Below, piece by piece: positions 19,777-28,285 of a stretch of 29,194 nt of DNA. Both the position numbers and the translations under genes were made by a program. This DNA is from a virus: positions 1 to 29,194 of the IMG/VR virus record IMGVR_UViG_3300035184_000406. One strand, 5' to 3'. Below the pieces are notes generated by a model. The model saw only the letters and a list, made by a program, of their open reading frames with translations, was not told the origin of the DNA and ran no database searches. Numbering within the stretch: position 1 is the stretch's first letter; every line of letters begins with the position of its first letter.

Positions 19777-22700
19777 TAGTAAGTAGTTCCTCCACTTTGG
19801 ATACCAGTATTAGCTGTAGTTGCTGAAGTAACAATTGATCCTTCAGCACTTAATCTTGTTGCTGTAACACTGTCAATTAATTCAACATCTGTTACAGTTG
19901 CAGAACTGATAAAGATTTCATCAGCTTCTGACTTTATTTCAAATAAACTTCCAAACGTAGATGTTACTTGACTAGGTACAACTACAAACGTCACTAAGCT
20001 TGGAGTTAGTTGTTGCATTACATATGTACTCAGTTCTGTAAAGTAAAAAGATTCACCAAACTCCCAGTTTTCGAGTGCAAAGAATTCGTTAATTGCTGCA
20101 ATTACTCTAGTTTTAATTTCGTTATCGTTAATAACAACTTCAGGATTTTTTACAATCTTAAATGTTGCTTGTAAATCTGCAGGAGCTTTTTCTCCAAACA
20201 GTATCTTATACTTAACAGGATGATATATAATTTCGTCACTAATTGACTTTATATTATTCAGTTTTTGACCATAACTTAAAAACAACTGATCGCTGCTAGG
20301 AGCAAGCGGTTTAACTGTTGTTGTGCCATCTAAATATAGTCTAAAGTCGTTATCATAAGACTTTGTTAGCATATAGGTATCAATAATATTACTTACACTA
20401 GGATCAATGCGTGTACTTTCGTCAGCTGCGTGAACATAATGAAACTTTAAGTTATTGCGTCCTATTTTGGCTCTATAAAGTTGCGATGTATTAAGATTGC
20501 CTGTTAACTTTTCTAATACTTGAAATACTTGTTCTTTAATAAAGTAAAATATTTGACCATCGGCATATATTGATGTACTTCCTAGAAGATCTTTACTAGC
20601 TAATACTTGTATACTGCCTGTGCCGTCTGTAAAATTATACAAGCCAGCCGGTGTAGGTATAACTGTAGGCAAGTAACTAAATTCTTCAACGCCGTCAATT
20701 GTGGTGGATTTTAAATCAAAAACGTACTTTGTTAAAGAATTAACATCTTCATTTACAATCTCATCAAATAGTTGAGGATTATCAACAACTCCGTCGTCGT
20801 CTTCATCAAAGAAACTAACTTGCAATTTACTACTATCTACGTATCCTTCGGCATCTCTGTATTCTTCAACAATTTCCCAATCAAAATCAGTTGTGAAAGG
20901 TGTAACACTATCTGGCTTTTGGTTAATATTTAATACAGATATTTTATCTTTAATAATCTTGCCAGTTCTATTATTATAAATCTTATCTGAACTGTCAAAA
21001 TAGAATCTAATTTCGTCTGCACTTTCAAATACGTATCTACTGCCTCTATAGGTAACTGTGTAAGTCGACCCGTTTGTTTCAAACAATATTAACCAACTAG
21101 CATCTAATTGTTGATTAGTTGCATCGCCAGTTTTGCCAATACTAAACGGACTATTAATATTTAGATTATTAGTAGTTACTAAACGCCATTGGCCTAATGT
21201 TACATCAAATCTTAAACCAAAGCTATTATACGCAAAAGCTTGATCAATTAATTGTGTTTGTACAGAATCAGTTAACTCAGTTGCAAGTCTCGGAATAACT
21301 TGTGTTAGCTTCGACCCTGATGGAATGTTATCATTTAACATAACTGGTCCAGTACCGTCTGCATTAGTTACAGTTCCGTTACCTACAACACTTATTACTT
21401 TAGTCCATTTATAGGTAATAGCGTTTGCATGATCTGCTGGGCCATCCATCAAAGCATTATTATTTTTACTCATAAAATGCTTGCCAGCCGGCGCTTCAAA
21501 CTTTACTAATGTTCCGGATTTTAATAACTTGAGAGTACTAGCTGTAAATGTGCTTAGTTCAGATCGTATTCCGGATGTGTTAGTAAAGTAACCTGTATTT
21601 TGATTAGTTAACACAGTTTCACTATTCCAAACTACTCCTAAGTCTCCTACTAAAACTTTAGGAAAACTATTATAATAATAATTCTTAACAGTTGTGTTCT
21701 TTAAGATAGGTTCTATTACATTTGCAATAGCACCCTCAATATCTGTTTTTGTAGTAAAACTAAATCTAACTTTAGGCGTTAAAAACTCTTTAGTTAATAT
21801 ACCGTCAATACCGAATAAATTAGTTTTAGAATATTTTCCAGTTGCATCAACTAAGTCTAAATAACGACTAATGCCACTTGCTGTTCTATTAACACTTTTT
21901 ACTTTAATAATCTCTTGACTAATTGATAACGGAGCAACTTGATAATCTTCAGCTGTAATCATTCTATTTTGTGTATAATATGTTGCCGGAGCATTGCGTT
22001 TAATACTTGCACTTGATTCGCTTGTACTTGCATTGTCAACTGTATACTTCAGTGAAAATACCATTGTCAACTGTTCTGATTTACCTGTTCTACTAACATA
22101 CGGTATATTAATACTAACGCCGCGCATGTCACTAGGCTCAATTACAATTCTTTGATTCTTACTTGCTCTGTAATAAGTTCTAAATGATCCCTGAGGTAAG
22201 TTACCAAAGGTGCCATCTGAAAATATTAAACTAATTCTATCATTTGCTCGTGTTAATACACTATAAATATTTCTAATGCTTTTACTCAAACTATTGTAAA
22301 TTACATTATTACCTTCAACTGCGTCAACTTTTGACCATAATTCTTCTTCAAGTCCATAGTCATCAACTTTGTAAAGCCATACATCTGAATTGTTAACATT
22401 CGTTGCATCAATTGCAACTACTTGGTTAGTACTCGGTGACGTAACACTAAACGTTCCTTGATCAAGTGTGCCTTGTCTAAAATGGCAAAAATAACCAGTG
22501 TTAGAACTAGCCGGTCCTTTGCCGTCATTTCTATATAAAAATGCAAAGTTATTACCCGGAAAAGGTGCTTCTTCTTTAATTTCACTATTATCTATATCAG
22601 TTGAAACTATTTCAAATCTGCTTGTACTGCCGCTAATAGTCTTAGTAAAACCAAAGACCGGAACGTCGGAATTAGTACTGTTTAAACGATATTGTTCTGT

Positions 22701-23249
22701 TGGAATACTACCAACAGTTTCTTTCTTAGCAGGGCGGCCAATATTATTGTTTACTGGGAGAGCTCCGTTTAATAATTTTGTAAACTGTTCTTGCCAATCA
22801 GGATTACTTGGATCATTCCAAATAATTGTTTGATTAGATAAATTTAAATTATTTGAATCTCTAATAGATTCAGTTGTTTTTAAACTTTCAATTTTAAGTA
22901 AACCGTTAGATGCTTGATTACGCTTTGGGTTATAAGACAAGGTACGAGCAAGGCGGAGAACTGATTCTCTACGTTCTGCAAGTTCTAAAAAGTTTTCTCT
23001 AGCGTTCAAATCAGTACGGAATGCAATGTTTTGTCCTAGGAAAGCAATTAGGTCTATAAGTGCAAGGTACTCTGAACTTTCAATGTAGTCATTGAAATCT
23101 TCTGGATAATTTTGTCGAATATAATTGATCATTGTTCGACGTAAATTGTCGAAATCGTATGATTTAAAATCAGCGTTTCTATAACTCTGATAGATACGCT
23201 TCCAGTCTTCTGCTACTAGCAGTCTATTTTGTCTGTCTGTACTTGACAT
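19776..23249 (-). CDS. 6: Baseplate wedge protein gp6 (Baseplate J family), enlarged
   Basis: gp6 forms the continuous inner ring of the myovirus baseplate and joins neighbouring wedges. The N-terminal 120 residues fit the family: YDFDNLRRTMINYIRQNYPE, SSEYLALIDLIAFLGQNIAF, then LAERRESVLRLARTLSYNPK. The C-terminal 130 residues also fit: IAAINEFFALENWEFGESFY, FTELSTYVMQQLTPSLVTFV and FGSLFEIKSEADEIFISSAT. At 1157 residues it is well above T4 gp6 (about 660). The excess sits in the middle, roughly residues 560-900, as beta-rich sequence without recognised domains. AAGAGGAAAG lies upstream of the ATG, and a putative late promoter lies in the 58-base gap to gp25. The stop overlaps the giant gene as TAATG. 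In P2 terms it occupies the J position, right after gp25/W. Confidence 0.92.
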   Translation of the reverse strand: MSSTDRQNRLLVAEDWKRIYQSYRNADFKSYDFDNLRRTMINYIRQNYPEDFNDYIESSEYLALIDLIAFLGQNIAFRTDLNARENFLELAERRESVLRLARTLSYNPKRNQASNGLLKIESLKTTESIRDSNNLNLSNQTIIWNDPSNPDWQEQFTKLLNGALPVNNNIGRPAKKETVGSIPTEQYRLNSTNSDVPVFGFTKTISGSTSRFEIVSTDIDNSEIKEEAPFPGNNFAFLYRNDGKGPASSNTGYFCHFRQGTLDQGTFSVTSPSTNQVVAIDATNVNNSDVWLYKVDDYGLEEELWSKVDAVEGNNVIYNSLSKSIRNIYSVLTRANDRISLIFSDGTFGNLPQGSFRTYYRASKNQRIVIEPSDMRGVSINIPYVSRTGKSEQLTMVFSLKYTVDNASTSESSASIKRNAPATYYTQNRMITAEDYQVAPLSISQEIIKVKSVNRTASGISRYLDLVDATGKYSKTNLFGIDGILTKEFLTPKVRFSFTTKTDIEGAIANVIEPILKNTTVKNYYYNSFPKVLVGDLGVVWNSETVLTNQNTGYFTNTSGIRSELSTFTASTLKLLKSGTLVKFEAPAGKHFMSKNNNALMDGPADHANAITYKWTKVISVVGNGTVTNADGTGPVMLNDNIPSGSKLTQVIPRLATELTDSVQTQLIDQAFAYNSFGLRFDVTLGQWRLVTTNNLNINSPFSIGKTGDATNQQLDASWLILFETNGSTYTVTYRGSRYVFESADEIRFYFDSSDKIYNNRTGKIIKDKISVLNINQKPDSVTPFTTDFDWEIVEEYRDAEGYVDSSKLQVSFFDEDDDGVVDNPQLFDEIVNEDVNSLTKYVFDLKSTTIDGVEEFSYLPTVIPTPAGLYNFTDGTGSIQVLASKDLLGSTSIYADGQIFYFIKEQVFQVLEKLTGNLNTSQLYRAKIGRNNLKFHYVHAADESTRIDPSVSNIIDTYMLTKSYDNDFRLYLDGTTTVKPLAPSSDQLFLSYGQKLNNIKSISDEIIYHPVKYKILFGEKAPADLQATFKIVKNPEVVINDNEIKTRVIAAINEFFALENWEFGESFYFTELSTYVMQQLTPSLVTFVVVPSQVTSTFGSLFEIKSEADEIFISSATVTDVELIDSVTATRLSAEGSIVTSATTANTGIQSGGTTY

Positions 23250-23272
23250 CAGTTGCTTTCCTCTTAACTATA

Positions 23273-23284
23273 CAGTATTTATTC
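23273..23284 (-). promoter_or_regulatory. Putative late promoter upstream of gp6
   Basis: The minus strand reads GAATAAATACTG, with the same ATAAATACT core as the elements at 248-264 and 4920-4936. It lies in the 58-base gap between the gp25 stop and the gp6 ATG. A start about 10 bases downstream would leave about 20 bases of leader holding AAGAGGAAAG. It overlaps the inverted repeat at 23278-23295, which may be chance in AT-rich DNA. Confidence 0.55.
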
Positions 23285-23295
23285 AAATGAATAAA
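23278..23295. repeat. Short AT-rich inverted repeat between gp25 and gp6
   Basis: TTTATTCA and TGAATAAA are perfect 8-base arms separated by AA. With 7-base arms the loop would be AAAT. There is no GC stem and no U-run of the usual kind, so it is not a convincing terminator. The right half on the minus strand forms part of the putative late promoter before gp6. Confidence 0.4.
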
Positions 23296-23307
23296 CTGCG
23301 TATATAA

Positions 23308-23757
23308 TTATCCGGCTAACAAACCGTTATTCTGATCGAAGGTTAATTGCATGTTTTCTGCAATATTATATGGTAAAAACACGAGAGTACAATCAATTTG
23401 TAGGCCACTTTCATACTGATCAACTGTTACGCTTGTAACAGTAACTCTAGGATCGTAATTAATGATATTTCCTACATTTTCTGTAATCACTTGTTTTAAA
23501 TTTTCAGTTAACGGCTCATAAAGTATATCCCAAATAATTGTACCAAAATTAGGATTGCTAAGAAGCTCTCCTTGTCTAATATGAAAGTGATTAATTATAT
23601 CTTGTTTTACGAGCTGTATATCGTATAACTGAAATCCGGTAGTGTCCGGATTTACTGTTGAAAAGCCTTTATAAGTTTTTTCACCTATGCCATAATCAGG
23701 GCGTGTATTACCTTTTACAGTAATTTCTTTATAAAGTTTCTTCTCTAATGTGCTCAT
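23308..23757 (-). CDS. 25: Baseplate wedge / sheath-initiator protein gp25 (GPW_gp25 family)
   Basis: The 149-residue length is typical of the family (T4 gp25 132, P2 gpW about 115). gp25 binds gp6 in the inner baseplate and provides the first handshake for sheath polymerisation; TssE is the type VI secretion relative. The signature runs NPNFGTIIWDILYEPLTENL (about 68-87), then YDPRVTV with Asp102-Pro103-Arg104 at the place of the family's conserved E-P-R motif (Glu replaced by Asp), then beta strands (SGLQIDCTLVF). Older databases call the family lysozyme-like; no catalytic pair is seen. The start lies 14 bases after the spike gene stop, with GAGGT about 10 bases before the ATG. Its place between spike and gp6 matches P2 V-W-J. 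Confidence 0.93.
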   Translation of the reverse strand: MSTLEKKLYKEITVKGNTRPDYGIGEKTYKGFSTVNPDTTGFQLYDIQLVKQDIINHFHIRQGELLSNPNFGTIIWDILYEPLTENLKQVITENVGNIINYDPRVTVTSVTVDQYESGLQIDCTLVFLPYNIAENMQLTFDQNNGLLAG

Positions 23758-23771
23758 ACTGTATTTACCTC

Positions 23772-25421
23772 TTATCGTGCGCCGCTATTTGGCGTTGTTA
23801 AAGTTGCTGTTCCGCCAGTTCCTACTGATGATCCTGGTCCTGAATATGCCGGTGCAGTATTTGTGCTTGTGTCTGTTCCGCCAGTTCCTACTGATGATCC
23901 TGGTCCTGAATATGCCGGAGCAGTATTTGTGCTTGTTAACGTAGCATCGGTGTTAGTCGCTGCTGGTGCTTCTGTAGCTACCGGTTCATCACTTACGCAT
24001 TTTCCAAATGTGTCTGAACTTGTTTCATCAGCTGCTGTTGCTTCAGTGGCGTTTGCTGTTCCTGCTGCAACAGCAGCTGGATCATTGTTAGTTTTAGCCG
24101 ATGTATGTTCTGCAGGATTTTTGTTTTCGGCACCGGTGTACGGAGCTGCTAACGGCACTCTAGTAGGAACTTGTGCAGCATCAGCAGCGGCAGCGGCTGC
24201 GCCACCGCTATTCATATTAATAGTTCCTGCTGTTTCTCTGTGCCCAGAACTTACAATGTTACTTGTTCCACTACACGTTAATTTTCCGTCAGCGCCGCAT
24301 AGAACATTCCAATTTGCGCCAGTCTGTGTTGACATTGTATTTGCAGCTTTCATGTTAATGTTGCCGCCAGCTTCAAAGTTTATATTTCGATCTGCTTTAA
24401 AGTTAAAGTCTGCTCCGGTATGCATACTAATACTATCTTCTGCATAAATGTCAATTTTACCATTTGCAGTCATTTCAATCCAACTTTTGCCGCTGCCGTG
24501 AGCAATATAAATTAAATCTTCACTGTTGTGTAAAAGTATTTGATGGCCAGTTCTAGTTCTAATTCTAAAAAGTTCACTTGCCGGAATTGTTGGATCACCG
24601 CCGTCTGCTAATGTTGCATACTTGCTGGGAGTTTCGCTTGCTTTTCCTACTCTAAATAAACTAGCGTCACCGTCGTCCATTACTATAGACGAACCTGTTA
24701 ATCTAGATGCAGGCATTTCAATTTGACTGCCTGTCGCGCCAGTAGAAACTTTTGGTGCGCCGGGTCGTCTATCTAGTGGCCCTGGGCTGCTCCACCCAAA
24801 TACCATACTAGGCACTTCTCGCCTAGCACTTGATGAAGTTGTTCCGCGAATTTGATCAGTTAGTAAACCATTAGTAGTTAGTACGTTTACTGCATCAGTA
24901 TTAACTGGTTTTATAAACTGTGTAGGATTATTTCCTACAGCTTCTTCTGTACGTTTATTATATTCTCCAACAGGTACTATCTTAGACTGGTCTTCATTAT
25001 TATACGAAGTACTGGCATTACCCGGTACCATAAAGTTCATATATTGATCTTGTATGCAGCCTATCCAATAACCGTTTCCTTTATTACCTTCGGCGAATAT
25101 TACAAGAACCTTAGTTCCAATATCCGGAGGAACTGCCCAAAAGCCATAACTTTTTTGTGTGTAAGCAAATGTATCGTTTTCTCCTGTGCCAGCATACGGT
25201 GTAACTCCATAAAACGGACTTAGATAACTAACCGGAACTACTTCTCCGGCTGCATTTGGAATATTACCTTCTGTTGTGGTTTTTAGAAGTTCAACTTCAA
25301 TTCTTCCCATGTACTCGGTATCTAAGTGATTCCGCACAATTGCCACATACGGGCCCGGACCGTCAAAGCTACTAACTTTTGCTTGTTCTTCGCTACCTCT
25401 TGAACCTGTGTTAGCTGTCAT
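23772..25421 (-). CDS. 5: Baseplate spike protein gp5-like, without lysozyme domain
   Basis: This 549-residue protein would form the membrane-piercing needle under the hub. Residues about 20-135 form the OB-fold (PYVAIVRNHLDTEYMGRIEV, YGFWAVPPDIGTKVLVIFAE, GYWIGCIQDQYMNFMVPG). Residues about 290-320 (RIRTRTGHQILLHNSEDLIY) lead into a triple-stranded beta-helix, seen as short strand repeats from about 322 (GKIDIYAED, FNFKADRN, INFEAGGN, INMKAANT). T4 gp5 has a lysozyme domain (about residues 174-342) between OB-fold and helix; the segment here (about 140-290) shows no lysozyme pattern. The C-terminal 150 residues are Ala/Thr/Pro-rich, with an AAAAAADAA run and two copies of a 22-residue repeat. 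The start shares one base with the 853-residue gene (TAATG). No separate PAAR tip protein is visible in the window. Confidence 0.88.
   Translation of the reverse strand: MTANTGSRGSEEQAKVSSFDGPGPYVAIVRNHLDTEYMGRIEVELLKTTTEGNIPNAAGEVVPVSYLSPFYGVTPYAGTGENDTFAYTQKSYGFWAVPPDIGTKVLVIFAEGNKGNGYWIGCIQDQYMNFMVPGNASTSYNNEDQSKIVPVGEYNKRTEEAVGNNPTQFIKPVNTDAVNVLTTNGLLTDQIRGTTSSSARREVPSMVFGWSSPGPLDRRPGAPKVSTGATGSQIEMPASRLTGSSIVMDDGDASLFRVGKASETPSKYATLADGGDPTIPASELFRIRTRTGHQILLHNSEDLIYIAHGSGKSWIEMTANGKIDIYAEDSISMHTGADFNFKADRNINFEAGGNINMKAANTMSTQTGANWNVLCGADGKLTCSGTSNIVSSGHRETAGTINMNSGGAAAAAADAAQVPTRVPLAAPYTGAENKNPAEHTSAKTNNDPAAVAAGTANATEATAADETSSDTFGKCVSDEPVATEAPAATNTDATLTSTNTAPAYSGPGSSVGTGGTDTSTNTAPAYSGPGSSVGTGGTATLTTPNSGAR
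23809..23940 (-). repeat. Tandem 66-base direct repeat, two copies, in the spike gene C-terminus
   Basis: Copies lie at 23809-23874 and 23875-23940, are in frame, and differ at about 5 of 66 bases. Each codes for a 22-residue unit containing NTAPAYSGPGSSVGTGGT (about residues 495-538). The near identity points to a recent tandem duplication or slippage that lengthened the Gly/Ser/Thr/Pro-rich tail after the beta-helix. Confidence 0.95.
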
Positions 25422-27982
25422 TATGATACATTCCCTTTAGGTTTAAAATTACTTGCTAGCCGACTAGTTGCTTGTCCGACAATATCACCGACTTTTTCGC
25501 CAGCAGCTTCTTTAGCAGCCCCTAAAGGATCAGATACTATTCCGGCAATATTACCAATAGACTGTACTAGCTGATTAGGATCACCATTTATTATATTATT
25601 AAAAGTTCCTGCAAGTTGCGCTGCTGGATTCTCTAAGTTTAACGCTCCGAGACTAATCGAACCAGGTCCTGATGTTTCTTGTTTAGGACGACGCATTGTT
25701 TGTAAAATTTGTGTAAACTGGCCACCACTAAATTTATTACTAACAAATAGTACTTGGTACAATCCACTAAATTGCGCTACAGGAGCAGTTCCGCCTGACG
25801 GAAATTCCATCCAAGTCTGACCGTAGTCTAACGGCGTTCTAAAGTTTAACTCAATATCAACTTCTCCGTTTAAGTATTCCATTGTGCCATCTGAATTAAT
25901 ATTTAATGTGCCAGGCACAGTAAGTGCATTATAATTGCCCATGCCGCTGTCGGCAATATAGTACGGATCGCCTAGGATTTCTAAATCAACTGCAATTAAA
26001 TCAACCGGACTATTCATTAGTGCTTCATTAAAGTCTTTTGCTATTTGTGATTCAGGAGAAATTGCAAGGCCGCCGACGTCTGTTCTATTTGCAGTTGGAA
26101 CTTTAGATTGTACTTTTGATAGTGTGCCAGCTGCTGTGTTAGGTTCTGATTTGCCTGGCACTCCACTAGTATTACCGCTTGTTATATCTCCAGTTACTGC
26201 TGATAACGAGTCTTTTGATAGTTGGCCATTATCTCCGTTAATCGACGCAAAGAAAGCTGCATCAAATTTTATATCAAAGTTAAGAATATCTTTATTTTCT
26301 CCAGTATAGATATAATTATATTCTTTTATTGCTTGATATGTTAATTGACGTATTCCAGTTGTTTGATCAGTACTGCCTTGGAAATGACTTTTATGTACTA
26401 GATACGGTACTACTCTGTATACAAACACTCTAGCAGGAGAACCAGTGCGGCCGTTACTTTCTATAGAATCGTCTGAATTAAACACTTGCGTTTGAATTCT
26501 AAACCATTCTATCATTCCGTTACCATCTTCTGGTTTAGTTGCAACATCTCGCCCATAGCCGCTTCTAATAATAATTTCTTCAATTACGTTTTGTATTTTT
26601 TTACCGGACGAAACTGTACTAGATCTAACATCAGCAGATCTATTAATACGGCAAACATCAATTTCTCCAGCAGTATTTTCACTTTCAGAGTTTGCAGCCT
26701 GAGCCATTGGCTGTGTTCCTGCATCTAATTGGCTTTTAACAATTAGAGATTTACCAATTTTATTAGTAAACTCTAACTTTTCAGCATATTCTCTAATATC
26801 TTCCCCTAGACTGGACCTTTTTAAAGAAATACCATCAGCATTTTTAAGTCGTTCTGCATAGTCAGTAGGAACTTTGCCAGTTGCGTCCCCTGTTTCGCTA
26901 ACATAGTATGCCGTAACTTCTTCTTCAGTAAATTCTCTAGTGGTTGCACTATCGTCTTCTTGTTCTGGTTGACCTTGCATAAACTGTTGAGATTCAGCAG
27001 CTGACGAATCAGCAGTAGGAAACATAATTATGTACTGATCTGCTTTACCTACTTGACCCGCTTCTTCTTGTGCTAGCTGTCTTTCGTTTAAAAACCGCGT
27101 AAAACTATTTGCGCCAGTTTGTAACATTTCAGTAACAGTTGCACCTGAGAATGTTATGTCACTATGCGTAGATTGCGTTTCATCTGTGAGAGCAATCTCT
27201 TGGTAAGGTATTGCTTGTACAGCATATTGGCTTCCGCCTTCAGTTACTTCAAATTGTATGTCAACAAGCTTTAATGGAAACATTCTACGCAAGTTACTTG
27301 CATGAACATAATTTCCAGCATCGTCATAACCTTTAAATTCAACAGTTAATAAATACGGTGCTTCAATGTAGTTAGAAGACGGGCCTCTTGCGTTTTTTGC
27401 TGCAACTTGTAAGGATTGTAAAAATAATCCCATACTATAAGGTTCAGTAACAGTAAAATCTATACTAGTAGCATTAGTTGAGCGTGATTTTGGATTAGGT
27501 GCAATTATTGTTTCAATATTAACATCGTCAATAAAGTATTCAGTCTTGCCGCCACGATCGTACAATGTTGACGCACCGTTAGTTTGACCTCCACCACTAC
27601 GTAAAATAACTACTCCAGGATCTTTTCGTCTATAAGTTAAATCTGGAAAACTTAATTCGTAATCACTTAGACATCCTAATGTAAATATATAATTGAAACT
27701 AGCATACTGTTCTAATGGATTTGGTAATTTGCCAGATCCAGATGTTCCGAAACCGTTGCCAAATGCTGCTCCTAAAAAGCCTCCTAAGCCGCCTTTAAGA
27801 TTGTCGACCAAACTAGCACCTATACCATTTGCAATATTGCCAACAATACTCTCTCCGGCTGATGGTCCTGTAATTCCGTTGAGGCTGGCTGCTAGATCAA
27901 CAGTTGCACCTAACTTTTCTTGTGTAGATCCTATTATACTATCAAACGTGTCGCCTACTGATATGTTAGCACTGTTACCCAT
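25421..27982 (-). CDS. Large baseplate hub protein, probable gp27-role structural protein, 853 residues
   Basis: The protein precedes the gp5-like spike with TAATG coupling, where a hub partner such as T4 gp27 would be expected. Residues 1-90 are Gly-rich and amphipathic (SLVDNLKGGLGGFLGAAFG). A block near 91-200 (YASFNYIFTLGCLSDYELSF, YRRKDPGVVILRSGG) begins the conserved part. Residues about 300-355 are an acidic, Gln-rich linker (QPEQEDDSATTREFTEEEV). A second globular part spans about 480-600 (VVPYLVHKSHFQG, KDILNFDIKFDAAFFASING). The C-terminal domain, about 640-770, ends with FSGLYQVLFVSNKFSGGQFT and QILQTMRRP. The tail is amphipathic again. T4 gp27 is 391 residues, so this is over twice as long. 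The hub role is inferred from context; I recognise no single family with certainty. The start follows the gp53 stop with no gap. Confidence 0.75.
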   Translation of the reverse strand: MGNSANISVGDTFDSIIGSTQEKLGATVDLAASLNGITGPSAGESIVGNIANGIGASLVDNLKGGLGGFLGAAFGNGFGTSGSGKLPNPLEQYASFNYIFTLGCLSDYELSFPDLTYRRKDPGVVILRSGGGQTNGASTLYDRGGKTEYFIDDVNIETIIAPNPKSRSTNATSIDFTVTEPYSMGLFLQSLQVAAKNARGPSSNYIEAPYLLTVEFKGYDDAGNYVHASNLRRMFPLKLVDIQFEVTEGGSQYAVQAIPYQEIALTDETQSTHSDITFSGATVTEMLQTGANSFTRFLNERQLAQEEAGQVGKADQYIIMFPTADSSAAESQQFMQGQPEQEDDSATTREFTEEEVTAYYVSETGDATGKVPTDYAERLKNADGISLKRSSLGEDIREYAEKLEFTNKIGKSLIVKSQLDAGTQPMAQAANSESENTAGEIDVCRINRSADVRSSTVSSGKKIQNVIEEIIIRSGYGRDVATKPEDGNGMIEWFRIQTQVFNSDDSIESNGRTGSPARVFVYRVVPYLVHKSHFQGSTDQTTGIRQLTYQAIKEYNYIYTGENKDILNFDIKFDAAFFASINGDNGQLSKDSLSAVTGDITSGNTSGVPGKSEPNTAAGTLSKVQSKVPTANRTDVGGLAISPESQIAKDFNEALMNSPVDLIAVDLEILGDPYYIADSGMGNYNALTVPGTLNINSDGTMEYLNGEVDIELNFRTPLDYGQTWMEFPSGGTAPVAQFSGLYQVLFVSNKFSGGQFTQILQTMRRPKQETSGPGSISLGALNLENPAAQLAGTFNNIINGDPNQLVQSIGNIAGIVSDPLGAAKEAAGEKVGDIVGQATSRLASNFKPKGNVS

Positions 27983-28285
27983 TTATATTCCTAATACTCT
28001 AGTTAATGCTGCGCCTTTTGGCACGTATATTTGAATGCCTGCTTCTAAATCAAATATAGGATCTTTAATAATTTCCATATTGCGCTGAGCAAATACCCAC
28101 CATAAGTTTTTGTCGCCGTACAAATCAAATGCTAATAAGTCGGGCCTATGTGTATATTGCACTTGAACTGTGTACAGTACATCGTCTGTTTCTGCAGGTA
28201 TAGGACGAATTTTTAATACGTCTAAATATTGGCCGTTATTAATTTGTGTGTTAAACCAAGGACTTGTTCCGATATAATTTGCCAT
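27983..28285 (-). CDS. 53: Baseplate wedge protein gp53, short form with LysM-like domain
   Basis: gp53 clamps neighbouring wedges in the T4 baseplate. The 100-residue protein has the family block PDLLAFDLYGDKNLWWVFAQ (about 48-67), followed by DPIFDLEAGIQIYVP, a LysM-like arrangement that makes up most of the protein. The N-terminus (MANYIGTSPWFNTQINNGQY) is the short lead-in. T4 gp53 is about 196 residues, so this is near half length and lacks the extra region. It overlaps the upstream junction gene by one base (TAATG) and abuts the hub gene directly. Confidence 0.85.
   Translation of the reverse strand: MANYIGTSPWFNTQINNGQYLDVLKIRPIPAETDDVLYTVQVQYTHRPDLLAFDLYGDKNLWWVFAQRNMEIIKDPIFDLEAGIQIYVPKGAALTRVLGI

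Noticed and set aside
23278-23295. Factor-independent terminator after gp25
   Set aside because: The palindrome has a 2-4 base loop, almost no GC pairs and no U-run of the usual kind.
23308-23757. gp25 as a lysozyme
   Set aside because: The old family name suggests it, but the sequence shows the structural gp25/TssE pattern and no catalytic residues.
23761-23771. GGTAAATACAG before gp25 as a late promoter
   Set aside because: TAAATAC resembles the late core, but it is only about 5 bases from the ATG, so a transcript would start inside the gene. The GAGGT is better read as the ribosome site.
23809-23940. Possible CRISPR-like repeat
   Set aside because: The two 66-base copies adjoin without spacers and are in frame within the spike gene.
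23863-24447. Plus-strand open frame of 194 codons
   Set aside because: It lies wholly opposite the spike gene, in its Ala/Thr-rich region. Its Val/Ala-rich translation is what the opposite strand of such codons gives.
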